A stretch of 64,000 nucleotides of DNA from Okeania sp. SIO1I7 (lineage in GTDB: Bacteria; Cyanobacteriota; Cyanobacteriia; Cyanobacteriales; Microcoleaceae), in assembly GCA_010672585.1 (NCBI GenBank), contig JAAHGF010000004.1, positions 28,821-92,820 on the forward strand, written 5' to 3'. The translations under genes and the position numbers were made by a program. The notes under the pieces are model-generated. The model did no database searches. It had not been told where the DNA came from and saw only the letters and a list, made by a program, of their open reading frames with translations. Positions 55,614-64,000 of the stretch are shown here, piece after piece; within the stretch, counting starts at the first letter, position 1; every line of letters starts with the position of its first letter.

Positions 55614-57254
55614 ATGACATATATTCCTCACTCAGAAGGTATAGATCCCAGGCCAGATCATCCAGGAGCACCCATAGCACTTAACTCCAGATTTTATATT
55701 GAGCGACCACCTTGCGAAGAACGTGCATATCAAGAAATTGCTACTCCAGGTAGTTTAATTAGGATTAGAGGGCCGAGGCAAGTAGGAAAAACTTCTTTCC
55801 TATTACGACTGATTAATTACACTAAAACTTTAGATTACCGAATCATAACTATAGATTTTTTAGAGACTGATACAGCAGTTTTTGAGAGTACAGAAAAATT
55901 TTTACGTTGGTTTTGTATTAATCTTAGTAGACAGCTAAAATCGACTTATAATATAGATGATTATTGGGACGCAGATATAGGATATAAGGTATGTTGTACG
56001 ATTTTTGTTGAAGAATTATTATATGAAATTGATACTCCTGTAGTGTTGATTTTCAAAGAAGTTAATTGCGTCTTTAAATATACTAAAATCACTCAGGATT
56101 TTTTACCATTATTACGATTTTGGCATGAACAAGCTCGGATAGTAGAAATATGGAAAAAACTGCGATTAGTGTTAGTTCATGCTACTGAAATATATGTTTC
56201 ATTAAGTGTGAATCAATCACCATTTAATCTTGGTTTAGCCATTAGATTATCTGAATTTACACTAGAACAAGTTAAAGATTTTGCTCAACGTTATAGACTA
56301 AAGTTGCAAGAAGAACAAATACAAGAATTGATGAATTTAGTAGGTGGGCATCCCTATTTAGTACATCTGGCTTTAGATAATTTATATTATCACAATTTAA
56401 CTTTTGAAGAATTATTAAAATATGCTCCTACTCAAAGAGGAATTTATAGTGATTATTTACGCAGTTTATGGATGGTATTGCAAAAACAAACAAAACTGGC
56501 AGCTACATTTACACAGTTAATTACAGAACCAACGAATATTCAATTGGAACCAATGATTACTTATCAACTAGAAAATTTAGGATTAGTCAAAATAGATGGA
56601 AATATTTGTGTTCCTTGCTGTAAGTTATATTCTCTCTATTTTCAAGGTCAAAAATTAGGGGAGACAGGTTATAAAACTGTGGAAGAAAAAAACAAAAATC
56701 AAGACGATCAAAATCCACCAGTTTTTACAAATATTAATTCTGTTAAAATGAGTAATCATAATTTTTTTAACTTCTACACTAAGATTGAATGGGATAATAT
56801 AGTCGCCGAAAACTATCCTATTGCTTTGATTTTAGGTGAAATAGATAATTATAAAGTTTATAAAAATCAATATGGAACTAAATTTATTCATAATTGTTTA
56901 CAAGTTATATCAAAAAAAATATCTCTAATTGTACAGGATATTAACAATGTACATTTCAATAACGAAAATGAACAATTTATAATTATTTTGCCGGAAATAG
57001 ATGGTAGAAAAGCAATAGAAATTGCTGAAATAATTATCCGGGAAATCAAAGAATTGACATTATCTCCTGACAGAGATATGTTGACTAATTTACCTAATTC
57101 TATAGTAACTATGAGTATGGGAATTGCTTGTACAATCCCTAGCGAAAATGAACCCAGTAGTCTGTTTTTAGCAGCAGAAGAAGCTTTATTTGAATCTCAG
57201 GAACAAGGAGATTGTGTTACTTTAAGCTCATTTTTAAATTATCAAGATACTTGA
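55614..57254 (+). CDS. AAA-like NTPase fused to a degenerate GGDEF-like domain
   Basis: 546 residues. Residues 25-330 match the AAA-like ATPases common in filamentous cyanobacteria: FYIERPPCEERAYQEI, Walker A GPRQVGKTSFLLRL (53-66), and a hydrophobic strand PVVLIFKEVN (142-151) at the Walker B place, where the usual aspartate is lysine (K148). The winged-helix-like part contains LVGGHPYLVHLALDNL. Residues about 400-540 resemble a diguanylate cyclase domain (ALILGEIDNYKVYKNQYGTK, then EAALFESQEQGDCV-like AEEALFESQEQGDCVTL). The signature loop reads NENEQF in place of GGDEF, so cyclase activity is unlikely. It may bind nucleotide and act as a signalling switch. Single gene. Confidence 0.75.
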   Translation: MTYIPHSEGIDPRPDHPGAPIALNSRFYIERPPCEERAYQEIATPGSLIRIRGPRQVGKTSFLLRLINYTKTLDYRIITIDFLETDTAVFESTEKFLRWFCINLSRQLKSTYNIDDYWDADIGYKVCCTIFVEELLYEIDTPVVLIFKEVNCVFKYTKITQDFLPLLRFWHEQARIVEIWKKLRLVLVHATEIYVSLSVNQSPFNLGLAIRLSEFTLEQVKDFAQRYRLKLQEEQIQELMNLVGGHPYLVHLALDNLYYHNLTFEELLKYAPTQRGIYSDYLRSLWMVLQKQTKLAATFTQLITEPTNIQLEPMITYQLENLGLVKIDGNICVPCCKLYSLYFQGQKLGETGYKTVEEKNKNQDDQNPPVFTNINSVKMSNHNFFNFYTKIEWDNIVAENYPIALILGEIDNYKVYKNQYGTKFIHNCLQVISKKISLIVQDINNVHFNNENEQFIIILPEIDGRKAIEIAEIIIREIKELTLSPDRDMLTNLPNSIVTMSMGIACTIPSENEPSSLFLAAEEALFESQEQGDCVTLSSFLNYQDT

Positions 57255-58184
57255 GTATAAAAATCTCGAGATTGTTTATTTATATAAATTTATAGATACT
57301 AGCTTTCCAGGCAATAATCCTTTTTACATTTTAAAGTATGTTGATATTAGGTAGTAGGTGTTAAGTATTGAGTGTGATACCAATTTTATGTGAGGTGGCA
57401 CAGAATTATGAAATTTATTAACTTGTCTATCTCGATTTACAGTCAACTATGATTAAAATATTATTCTATGCAACTTAGAAATGAATCTGTTATCAAACAG
57501 GAATTTAAAATATTAGCTTATCTCAATAGTATAAAATTTTAGTTACTCATCTCTGGCGAAGCTTTCAATTATTTAGTTAGGAAAACTCAACTTAAAATCT
57601 TGCTTTAATCACCAATAAATAATTTATGATTTACAGAATTTAAGTGATTTGATCGAAGAATTGTTAAAAGTACAATTGAGAGAATGTTTTATACCAATTC
57701 CTAAAAGTAACACTATACTTGGGTAAGACTTCAGTTATTAATTAATCAAAACAGATATAATTACTTTTTTGCTAAAAATAGCCCAGTTAATATGAATTAT
57801 TCTTACTTTTTGTTTCTCCCTGTACGGACGTTGCATGCAACGTCCCTAGCCTCCTGAGAGGGGGAGGGGCGAGGGGTGGGTCCCCTGCTCAACAAAATGT
57901 AGAAAAGTTTTTGATAAATGGTATTAAAAGTGAGGGGATATTGTCAGAAAGCTCACAAAGTTGATGCTGAGATTTATAGATAACAACACCTTGTGAGAAA
58001 AACAAATCTTATAAGCCAATATGGTTCAGTTAGAACCAAAAAAACTTAAATTATCTAGGTTGGCTTGAGGAACGAACTTCGCAGCAACTATCCGACAAAA
58101 AGGATGAATATTTGATTAAATCAAACATCTCAAATATAAATGGTACACTAGGAAATTATTCAAAAAATAATCTCGACTATCATC
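57255..58184. other. Intergenic, one MITE-like element
   Basis: At 57378-57483 lies a relative of the 47376-47500 element (TACCAATTTTATGTGAGGTG, then TATTCTATGCAACTTAG). Near 57826-57850 is the palindrome GGACGTTGCATGCAACGTCC, then G-rich GAGAGGGGGAGGGGCG. No gene is supported in this gap. Confidence 0.5.
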
Positions 58185-59036
58185 ATGCACAAATCTAGAA
58201 AAAATCATCAAAAATTCTGGCAAGTAATTTGGAGTTTATGTTTAATTACAATTATTTTGCTTCGGGCTAATAATGCAATAGCAGGAACACTTAGTTCCAG
58301 AATTGATGATTTTCCTAACTGGGAAAATAAACCATCAATTAGCACTGCTAAAGAGGAATTAATTTATCCAAAATGGATGGCAGGAAATTGGAATGTTAAA
58401 AGCACTTTAATAGATATGGTTGCACCATTAGCACCAGAAATTGTTACGCCAGGTTTTGAAAATAATCGTAAATATTTGCATAAGTCAGTAAATTTTAAAG
58501 TTAGATTTGTTAAGTTCGAGCAAAACTTGAATGTCGAAGAAATATCCCAACAAAAATTAATTAATTTGCCCATATATTGGTCTACTAAAAAATTAGATTT
58601 ACCCCCAGAAGCAGTTATTGCAGATCGAGAATTTAACGGATTAAATATTGGCAAAGCACTTTTGGGCGACGATGCAATTTTATCTGTAAAAATTGACCAA
58701 AATAATCCTAATCGTCAGACAACTATTTTGCGAGATAATCTGGAGTTAGTTTCAATTATTACTGGTAGAGCAAGGGAACAATTAAACTCAGATAATTTTA
58801 TTACCTGCGAAATAACTCAGCAACTATTTCAGGGTGAGACTATGATTTACTTAAATGAGGTAGAAACAACTACAGATTATCATCACATTATCGATGAAAA
58901 TCAAGGAGAAATAATTGAGGCAAATCAGATAACTGCAATTTATTTATCACCTCAAGACCCTGATTATTTTGTGGCAGGTAATCATCCCGTAGCCTTGTAT
59001 CGTTACCAGTTAAAATTATTGCCTTTGGCAGAGTAA
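58185..59036 (+). CDS. Secreted conserved protein (DUF6816-like)
   Basis: 283 residues with an N-terminal signal peptide (VIWSLCLITIILLRANNAIA, cleavage likely before GTLSS). The mature part begins with a WMAGNWNVKSTLIDMVAPLA-type motif, a conserved PKWMAGNW block I associate with the DUF6816 family of cyanobacteria and chloroplasts. A beta-rich body follows (KYLHKSVNFKVRFVKF, NRQTTILRDNLELVSIITGR, and the C-terminal AIYLSPQDPDYFVAGNHPVA). It is probably in the thylakoid lumen or periplasm. Function unknown. A family H repeat begins 2 bases after the stop. The family name is moderately sure; the secreted nature is clear. Confidence 0.65.
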   Translation: MHKSRKNHQKFWQVIWSLCLITIILLRANNAIAGTLSSRIDDFPNWENKPSISTAKEELIYPKWMAGNWNVKSTLIDMVAPLAPEIVTPGFENNRKYLHKSVNFKVRFVKFEQNLNVEEISQQKLINLPIYWSTKKLDLPPEAVIADREFNGLNIGKALLGDDAILSVKIDQNNPNRQTTILRDNLELVSIITGRAREQLNSDNFITCEITQQLFQGETMIYLNEVETTTDYHHIIDENQGEIIEANQITAIYLSPQDPDYFVAGNHPVALYRYQLKLLPLAE

Positions 59037-59038
59037 TA

Positions 59039-59168
59039 ATATCATGTCCCCTTGAATATTTATAAATAATGGAGTAGGGAGTAGGGAGTAAGGAGCGGGA
59101 ATAATAGTGATATTTTCCCTGTGTAAGAAGATAGGTTTTTTCATCACTAATTATCCAGACTTAATATA
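59039..59168 (+). repeat. Repeat family H, copy 4
   Basis: ATATCATGTCCCCTTGAATA at the left and AATTATCCAGACTTAATATA at the right, with the family interior GGAGTAGGGAGTAGGGAGTA and TTTTTTCATCACT. It is the simplest copy in the window, with no insert. Confidence 0.6.
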
Positions 59169-59221
59169 ATTCAGAATTTAGGAATAAAAAGATTTAAAGG
59201 AATTTTTTTACGAAAGATGGA

Positions 59222-59364
59222 CGATAGTTTGAAAGCCACGTCTTTTTAAAGGGTGGATGAAAAACGAACGGGCGATTTTAATCGCCTTAAAATTTGTCAT
59301 TTTCTCTTCTTTAATGTTATCCTATTAAAGAAAGTAATAAAGATGTATGGATGTCAGCAAGAGT
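59222..59364 (+). mobile_element. Left-end remnant of the TnpB element seen at 9536
   Basis: GAAAGCCACGTCTTTTTAAAG then GGTGGATGAAAA, and GGCGATTTTAATCGCC, parallel the two left-end hairpins at 9545-9604. The following ATGTATGGATGTCAGCAAGA matches the start of the tnpB at 9748 (ATGTATTCTTGTCAGCAAGT). The gene is cut after about seven codons by an IS66 element. Confidence 0.7.
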
Positions 59365-60400
59365 TTAAGCATTCAGGTGTAGGGGTTGATAAAATTATCC
59401 CAATTACTCAAATACAGGAATGAGAGATAATTCGTGAGAACGCGTACGCACTGCCAAGGAAAGCGATCGCCTCAATAAATCAAGAACAGAGCGACCCTGA
59501 ACCCGACAAGACTGTATCACGCTTAACAATATTGCCGAACGACGAAATCCAGGCCAAAAGCGAGAACCACCAGCCACTTTACGCTTAGTGAGTGCCAAAC
59601 GTAATCACCTTTCCGCCCGATTATTATCGGGAGGCACTTGGGGATGGTCAAGGAAATACCACCATTGATGAGATTTGTCCCTCAAAGACTTCAACAACAG
59701 CCCTGCTACATGGCCTGCTTTGGTACTCCAAGTCGAAATTGCCTGTTGAACCCGCACCAGGAAAGACTCGGCCCAAGAAGCATAAGTAGAGGTTTCACGA
59801 GTCTCGCGCCAGATACGATCGTTATGTTGAGTAAAGGCTTCATCTATCAAGGAAACAAATGCTTCTCCCAAAGCTTTCTGATGGGGTTGCTTCAGACGAG
59901 TTACTTGCTGAAAATGTCGTCGTAGATGAGCTAGACATTTCTGCTGGGCTACGACTCGATAGCCGTTGTAGACACTAAAATCGTCAGAACTGAGCACTCC
60001 CGAAAAACTTTGACCAAGTAGATATTCCAGTTCGGCTGGTGAACGAGTATCTCCGGCATGAAATAAACTATATTTCTCGGACGATATTACCCACATCCAT
60101 TCTTTAACTCCTCTTACCAACCACGGGGACTCATCCACATGAATCTGAGGCCCTTGTTTTTACCCACTCTTTTAACTCTTGTAATTGTGGGGTTACAGAC
60201 TCGGCCACTCTACGGGTGGTGGCTTCCAAGGTTCCTAAACTGACCTCTATTTTGCCAAACTCTGCCAACCATTCTTGTTATTTCAGGACAAATGACCATA
60301 GTGTCCCCACCATACCAGCATTCCTTGTAGATTGGTCGATAAGTCCTGTCTGGGAATTATCTCTTCTCTGCCTGTCAACCCCTACACCTGAATGCTTACT
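59365..60400 (-). mobile_element. Decayed IS66-family insertion sequence
   Basis: Terminal inverted repeats TTAAGCATTCAGGTGTAGGG and, reading inward from the right end, GTAAGCATTCAGGTGTAGGG, continuing GTTGA. Inside are pieces of an IS66 transposase on the minus strand. Its length of 1036 bp is short for IS66 (usually 1.5 to 2.5 kb), so the N-terminal half and any accessory genes are deleted. No matching 8-bp flanks are seen (GCAAGAGT and TGTCAGAG), and the flanks come from unrelated genes, so a deletion or rearrangement followed insertion. Confidence 0.8.
59404..60250 (-). pseudogene. IS66 transposase remnant, frameshifted
   Basis: The catalytic core reads MDESPWLVRGVKEWMWVISS and, further on, GVLSSDDFSVYNGYRVVAQQ plus KCLAHLRRHFQQ (59605-60138), then RDKSHQWWYFLDHPQVPPDN, NRAER. 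After a frameshift near 59600 it continues KRKVAGGSRFWPGFRRSAIL to the end at 59404. Upstream (60140-60250), frame-broken text such as SLGTLEATT lies in the place of the transposase central part. The zinc-finger and N-terminal domains are gone. Non-functional as it stands. Confidence 0.8.
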
Positions 60401-60515
60401 GTCAGAGAAATCTATGAAAAAATTAATTGACTTTTATGCCAGAGATTATGAGTTACTAAAAGATTATTATTCTCCAGACAAGATTTGGGATAAATATCAA
60501 GCATTGAAGAAGTAG
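60401..60515 (+). pseudogene. C-terminal remnant, possibly of a sulfotransferase
   Basis: In frame from the IS edge: LSEKSMKKLIDFYARDYELL followed by KDYYSPDKIWDKYQALKK and TAG. The LSE...KLIDFYARDYELL pattern resembles the C-terminal end of bacterial and animal-type sulfotransferases, but about 38 residues are too few for certainty. The 5' part of the gene was lost with the rearrangement at the IS66 element. Confidence 0.4.
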
Positions 60516-60582
60516 CAAGCAATACTTAGCTATCGCCTCTCGTGACATGAAAATAGGCGATCGCTATTTGACTTTTAATCTT

Positions 60583-61695
60583 TTAAGCTTGTTTTTGTTT
60601 CCAAACTTTCCAACTGGTATAAATAAGTAAACCTGTAGCACTAAAAGCATAAATTGCGCCACTAGGAATACCAGAAAAAGCCATAGCTAAACTTCCTACC
60701 CAAAGTGTTAATGAATAGATAAAAAAAACAGTCAATCTTTGGGATAAACCAGCATCTAATAAACGATGATGAAGATGGCGTTTATCTGCAATAAAAGGAG
60801 ATTTACCATTTCGTAAACGGTCTAAAATTACAGCAGACATATCAAGAATAGGCACTGCTAGTATTAGATATGGCAAAATAACAGAAGTAACCACAGTAGT
60901 TTTCACTAAACCTATTACTCCTACTCCTGCTAAAGTAAATCCTACATAATAAGCACCTCCATCCCCCATAAATATTTGAGCTGGATTAAAATTATAACGA
61001 AGAAAACCTAATGTTCCACCAGCTAAAGCTGCGGCAATTAAAGCTGCTGCCGGTTGATCCATAAATATACTTACAATTAACATCACAAAAGCTGCAATAC
61101 CAGAAACACCAGCAGCCAACCCATCTACACCATCAATCCAATTAATTGCATTTGCCATCCCCACTAACCAGATAACAGTTACAGGCCAGCTCAGAATATT
61201 AATATGTACTAACCCATAAAAAGGAATTGTCAGAAATTCAATTTGTACACCTACTATCCAAGCCATACTAGCAGCAATAGTTTGCGTGAATAACCGGAAT
61301 AAGGGAGATAAACCAAACAAATCATCTGCTAAACCAATTAGAAAAAAAGCTAAACCACCAACTGTTACACCCCAGATTTCAAACTCTTTTTCTGGAGGCA
61401 AAATATTACCATTAGCATCTATAAATCCTCCTAACCACCAAACCATTAAAAGGGCAATTAGGCTACCAATAAAAATAGAAACTCCTCCCAAACGTACCAT
61501 TGGCTGTTTATGAATTTTTCGACCGCCTGGACTATCTACAAGTCCAATTTTTAAACCAATTTTGCGGATAATTGGTGTAATTAAAAGTACAACAAAAGTT
61601 GAAATTATTAAGGTAATTAAGTGGTACAGATAATGAGGTATCTGAAATAATGGGGGGTTAAAAGTTAATAAGAAATTATTAATTTGGTCTAGCAT
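60583..61695 (-). CDS. Polyprenyl-phosphate N-acetylaminosugar-1-phosphate transferase (WecA/MraY superfamily)
   Basis: 370 residues with about ten membrane helices. It has the superfamily signatures NAINWIDGVDGLAAGVSGIA, FLRYNFNPAQIFMGDGGAYY and the basic HLHHRLLDAGLSQ loop. These enzymes move a UDP-linked amino-sugar phosphate onto undecaprenyl phosphate at the cytoplasmic membrane. The KRHLHHRLLDAG sequence and the first cytoplasmic loop (GLVDSPGGRKIHKQPMVRLG) place it with WecA/TagO rather than MraY, so it probably starts O-antigen or exopolysaccharide synthesis. No other polysaccharide gene is adjacent. Length normal. ATG at 61695. Confidence 0.9.
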   Translation of the reverse strand: MLDQINNFLLTFNPPLFQIPHYLYHLITLIISTFVVLLITPIIRKIGLKIGLVDSPGGRKIHKQPMVRLGGVSIFIGSLIALLMVWWLGGFIDANGNILPPEKEFEIWGVTVGGLAFFLIGLADDLFGLSPLFRLFTQTIAASMAWIVGVQIEFLTIPFYGLVHINILSWPVTVIWLVGMANAINWIDGVDGLAAGVSGIAAFVMLIVSIFMDQPAAALIAAALAGGTLGFLRYNFNPAQIFMGDGGAYYVGFTLAGVGVIGLVKTTVVTSVILPYLILAVPILDMSAVILDRLRNGKSPFIADKRHLHHRLLDAGLSQRLTVFFIYSLTLWVGSLAMAFSGIPSGAIYAFSATGLLIYTSWKVWKQKQA

Positions 61696-61914
61696 TATTA
61701 GGAGATTTTGCTACGATATAAAATATAAATAATTTGGATATAGTTATAAAAATACTTTAGTCTTCGATGGTAGGACTTTAGTCTAAATTCCATGTATAGT
61801 GGATTTAAACTATAGTGCTACACCAGATATAGCATTTTATGTTGATAAATGAGTTTTTATCAATAAATGGTGGAGACATTCTATTGAACGCCTATAATAA
61901 TTCATAGTGCAATA
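61696..61914. other. Intergenic upstream of the WecA-like gene
   Basis: AT-rich, containing the short inverted repeat TACTTTAGTCTTCGATGG/TAGGACTTTAGTCTAAAT near 61750. No gene. Confidence 0.4.
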
Positions 61915-62119
61915 GTAAGCATTTCCTGCGGACTGCTGCGCAAACAGCTATTAGCTGTCAACTCTCAGCAACAAGAGTCTCTCATATAGGACAGTGTTTA
62001 AATTAATATAGACTTTAAGGGCAAAGGAGCCAACTTTTGTAGTAAGACAATTAATAAAGCTTTTATCCTAAACTAAAAGCATATAGCTGATAGCTGATGG
62101 CTGACGGCTGAATGCTTAC
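61915..62119. repeat. MITE family B, copy 5, perfect 8-bp target duplication
   Basis: 205 bp. Ends GTAAGCATTTCCTGCGG and TGACGGCTGAATGCTTAC. GTGCAATA occurs on both sides exactly (61907-61914 and 62120-62127). The interior is the reverse complement of the copy at 39202-39387. From 62128 to 62304 nothing else is recognised. Confidence 0.92.
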
Positions 62120-62304
62120 GTGCAATATACAGGTTGGGGATTAAATCTAGTCTTTTAATTTGCTAGTAGCTCAAGACTAGAAATCAATCCCAAATTGGAA
62201 GTTACCGATTTACAGTATTTATGTATAGTAGCTAAAACTATAGCGCTATACATAAAACCTCAACTTCTGAAAAATCTTCTCCTCAACTGTCCATCCAAAA
62301 TTAT

Positions 62305-63582
62305 TTAGACTAGACTGGGAACCTTAGCCATGAGATGAGGATAGAGAGGAAAGCGATCGCACAATGATGCTACCCTATCTCGACATATTTGAGCTACCCC
62401 TTCATCTTCTGGATTGAGTAACCGTTCCGCAATAATATTGCCTATTTCAGTAAATTCAGGAGCTTTCATACCTCTTGTGGTCATTGCAGGAGAACCTAGT
62501 CGGAGGCCGCTGGTGACAAAAGGAGACTGTGGGTCAAAAGGTACAGTATTTTTATTCGTAGTAATATTAACTCCACTCATCAATTTATCTGCCTTTTTCC
62601 CTGTCATACTTACTGACCTTAGATCCACTAACATAACGTGATTTTCCGTACCACCAGAAACTATTTTTAATCCGCGTTTTTGCAGTTGGGTTGCTAAGGA
62701 ACTAGCATTTTCAATCACTTGACCAGAATAAGCTTTAAATTCTGGCTTTAATGCTTCTCCAAATGCTACTGCTTTAGCTGCAATAACGTGTTCTAACGGA
62801 CCTCCTTGAGTTCCGGGAAATACTGACTTGTCCAGTTTTTTTCCTAATTCTGGGTCGCGGGTCAGGATTAAACCGCCTCGTGGTCCCCTTAAGGTTTTGT
62901 GAGTAGTAGTTGTAACTACATCGCAGTGAGGAATGGGGTTAGGATGATGACCCGTTGCCACTAAACCTGCAATATGAGCAATGTCTGCTAATAAATAAGC
63001 TCCAACTTCATCAGCGATCGCCCGGAATTTCTCAAAATCAATTATCTGAGAATAGGCAGAATAACCACAAATTAGTAGTTTGGGTTTATGTTGCTTTGCC
63101 AGTTCGAGAACTTGGTCATAATCTATAGTTTCTGTTTCCTGACTAACACCATAGTGATGAACATTGAACCATTTACCAGAAATATTAACTGGAGAACCGT
63201 GGGTCAAATGTCCGCCGTGAGATAAGTCCATTCCCATGATGGTGTCCCCTGGTTGTAACAAGGTGAGGAACACGGCAAGGTTGGCCTGCGCTCCAGCATG
63301 GGGTTGTACATTGGCATGGGCAGCACCAAATAATTGTTTGGCACGGTCTATGGCTATTTGTTCGATTTCGTCTATAAATTCACAGCCGCCGTAGTAACGT
63401 TTACCTGGGAGACCTTCGGCGTATTTGTTGGTGAGTACGGAACCTTGGGCGGCCATTACTGCTGCTGAGGTAAAGTTTTCACTAGCAATTAGTTCTAGGT
63501 GGTCTTGTTGGCGTCCGTATTCTTTTTGAATTAGTTCGGCGACTAAGGGGTCAGTATCGGCGAGAAAGTTAGCGTTAATCAT
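62305..63582 (-). CDS. glyA: Serine hydroxymethyltransferase
   Basis: 425 residues, a PLP enzyme interconverting serine and glycine with tetrahydrofolate, central to one-carbon metabolism and photorespiration. Text seen: [40 protein letters not shown], the PLP-lysine segment [20 protein letters not shown], and [17 protein letters not shown]. The length is normal. The ATG at 63582 lies about 40 bases from the start of a tandem array that occupies its upstream region. Confidence 0.97.
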   Translation of the reverse strand: MINANFLADTDPLVAELIQKEYGRQQDHLELIASENFTSAAVMAAQGSVLTNKYAEGLPGKRYYGGCEFIDEIEQIAIDRAKQLFGAAHANVQPHAGAQANLAVFLTLLQPGDTIMGMDLSHGGHLTHGSPVNISGKWFNVHHYGVSQETETIDYDQVLELAKQHKPKLLICGYSAYSQIIDFEKFRAIADEVGAYLLADIAHIAGLVATGHHPNPIPHCDVVTTTTHKTLRGPRGGLILTRDPELGKKLDKSVFPGTQGGPLEHVIAAKAVAFGEALKPEFKAYSGQVIENASSLATQLQKRGLKIVSGGTENHVMLVDLRSVSMTGKKADKLMSGVNITTNKNTVPFDPQSPFVTSGLRLGSPAMTTRGMKAPEFTEIGNIIAERLLNPEDEGVAQICRDRVASLCDRFPLYPHLMAKVPSLV

Positions 63583-63624
63583 GTTGTATATTTTTTGGGC
63601 TACATTAAAAGTATATGCTCCACA

Positions 63625-64000
63625 ATAGTAGATGGAAATTTATTCTCATCTAAAGGTTTGAGACTACTATTGCGTATAGGCAAATAGTAATGAATCTTTT
63701 TTTAGTTTCTCATTTGCGATAAGTTAGTGATTTTCTCTCTGTGGAGCCTTCGGAGTATTTTGAGAGAATGATAGTAGATGGAAATTTTGTCTCATCAAAG
63801 GTTTGAGACTACTATTGCGTATAGGCAAATAGTAATGAATCTTTTTTTAGTTTCTCATTTGCGATAAGTTATGGATTTTCTCTCTGTGGAGCCTTCGGAG
63901 TATTTTGAGAGAATGATAGTAGATGGAAATTTTGTCTCATCAAAGGTTTGAGACTACTATTGCGTATAGGCAAATAGTAATGAATCTTTTTTTAGTTTCT
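63625..64000. repeat. 144-147-bp structured tandem array upstream of glyA (continues past window end)
   Basis: Units start at 63625, 63772 and 63916 with ATAGTAGATGGAAAT, giving periods of 147 and 144. Units 2 and 3 match wherever both are visible, and unit 1 differs by a few bases. Each unit has three potential hairpins: GTCTCA/TGAGAC, ACTATT/AATAGT, and TTCTCTC/GAGAGAA around GGAGCCTTCGGAG. No reading frame is conserved and no variable spacer exists. The array lies where the glyA leader or promoter should be. Confidence 0.8.

Noticed and set aside
59592..59925. Plus-strand genes at 59592 and 59638
   Set aside because: Antisense frames of the IS66 transposase remnant.
59365..60400. Intact IS66 able to move
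   Set aside because: The transposase is frameshifted and lacks its N-terminal half; no target duplication is present.
63625..64000. CRISPR array
   Set aside because: Units of 144-147 bp are repeated in full with no unique spacers between short repeats.
63583..64000. Glycine riboswitch upstream of glyA
   Set aside because: The conserved glycine aptamer cores are not visible, and the array units do not fold like them.

Overview
This window looks like a chromosome segment of an AT-rich filamentous cyanobacterium, of the repeat-laden Oscillatoriales (Trichodesmium/Okeania) kind; the genus is inference. The cyanobacterial assignment rests on genes seen here: psbX, ycf66, a high-light-inducible Hli protein, YggT/Ycf19, a DUF4079 protein, the chorismate lyase used for plastoquinone, the cyanobacterial rpmG-rpsR-RNase II order, and many HIP1 (GCGATCGC) sites. 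Coding density is low. Most genes are single transcription units separated by 0.3 to 2 kb of AT-rich DNA packed with small repeat elements.

Layout. 1-9.5 kb: the 3' part of a site-2 protease, a 285-bp tandem repeat, tRNA-Ser, comEC, a DUF4079 membrane protein, glyQ, a P450-like haem protein and a small divergent gene. 9.5-17.9 kb: a TnpB element and the gene debris it landed in, a helical-repeat protein, a very long coiled-coil HlyD-type secretion adaptor, an LRAT hydrolase fused to a PspA-like tail, and a TspO-like protein. 18-32 kb: ddl, ppsA, RNase II, rpsR, rpmG, an RDD protein, sdhB and hli. 32-42 kb: two secreted proteins with PPC domains (one a trypsin-like protease), ycf66, psbX, yggT, a tnpB gene broken by a MITE, accC and tRNA-Leu. 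41.7-48.9 kb: an intact TnpB element, a truncated GTPase, a large protein with a DnaJ_C-like module, a three-level nest of repeats, and chorismate lyase. 49-64 kb: purF, a cyclic-nucleotide-binding protein, ribD, an AAA-GGDEF fusion, a secreted DUF6816-like protein, a decayed IS66, a WecA/MraY-type transferase, glyA, and a structured 144-147-bp tandem array running off the window end.

Most genes are housekeeping: cell wall (ddl, wecA-like), amino-acid and one-carbon metabolism (glyA, glyQ), purines (purF), riboflavin (ribD), fatty acids (accC), respiration (sdhB), gluconeogenesis (ppsA) and photosynthesis (psbX, ycf66, hli, chorismate lyase).

The least expected content is the repeat landscape. 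At least eight families of small inverted-repeat elements are visible. One is tied to IS66 by shared ends and 8-bp target duplications, and one of its copies cleanly interrupts a tnpB gene. Several elements sit exactly on gene 3' ends and supply the last codons and stop. Three unlike TnpB proteins are present. All family names come from reading motifs; no search was run.
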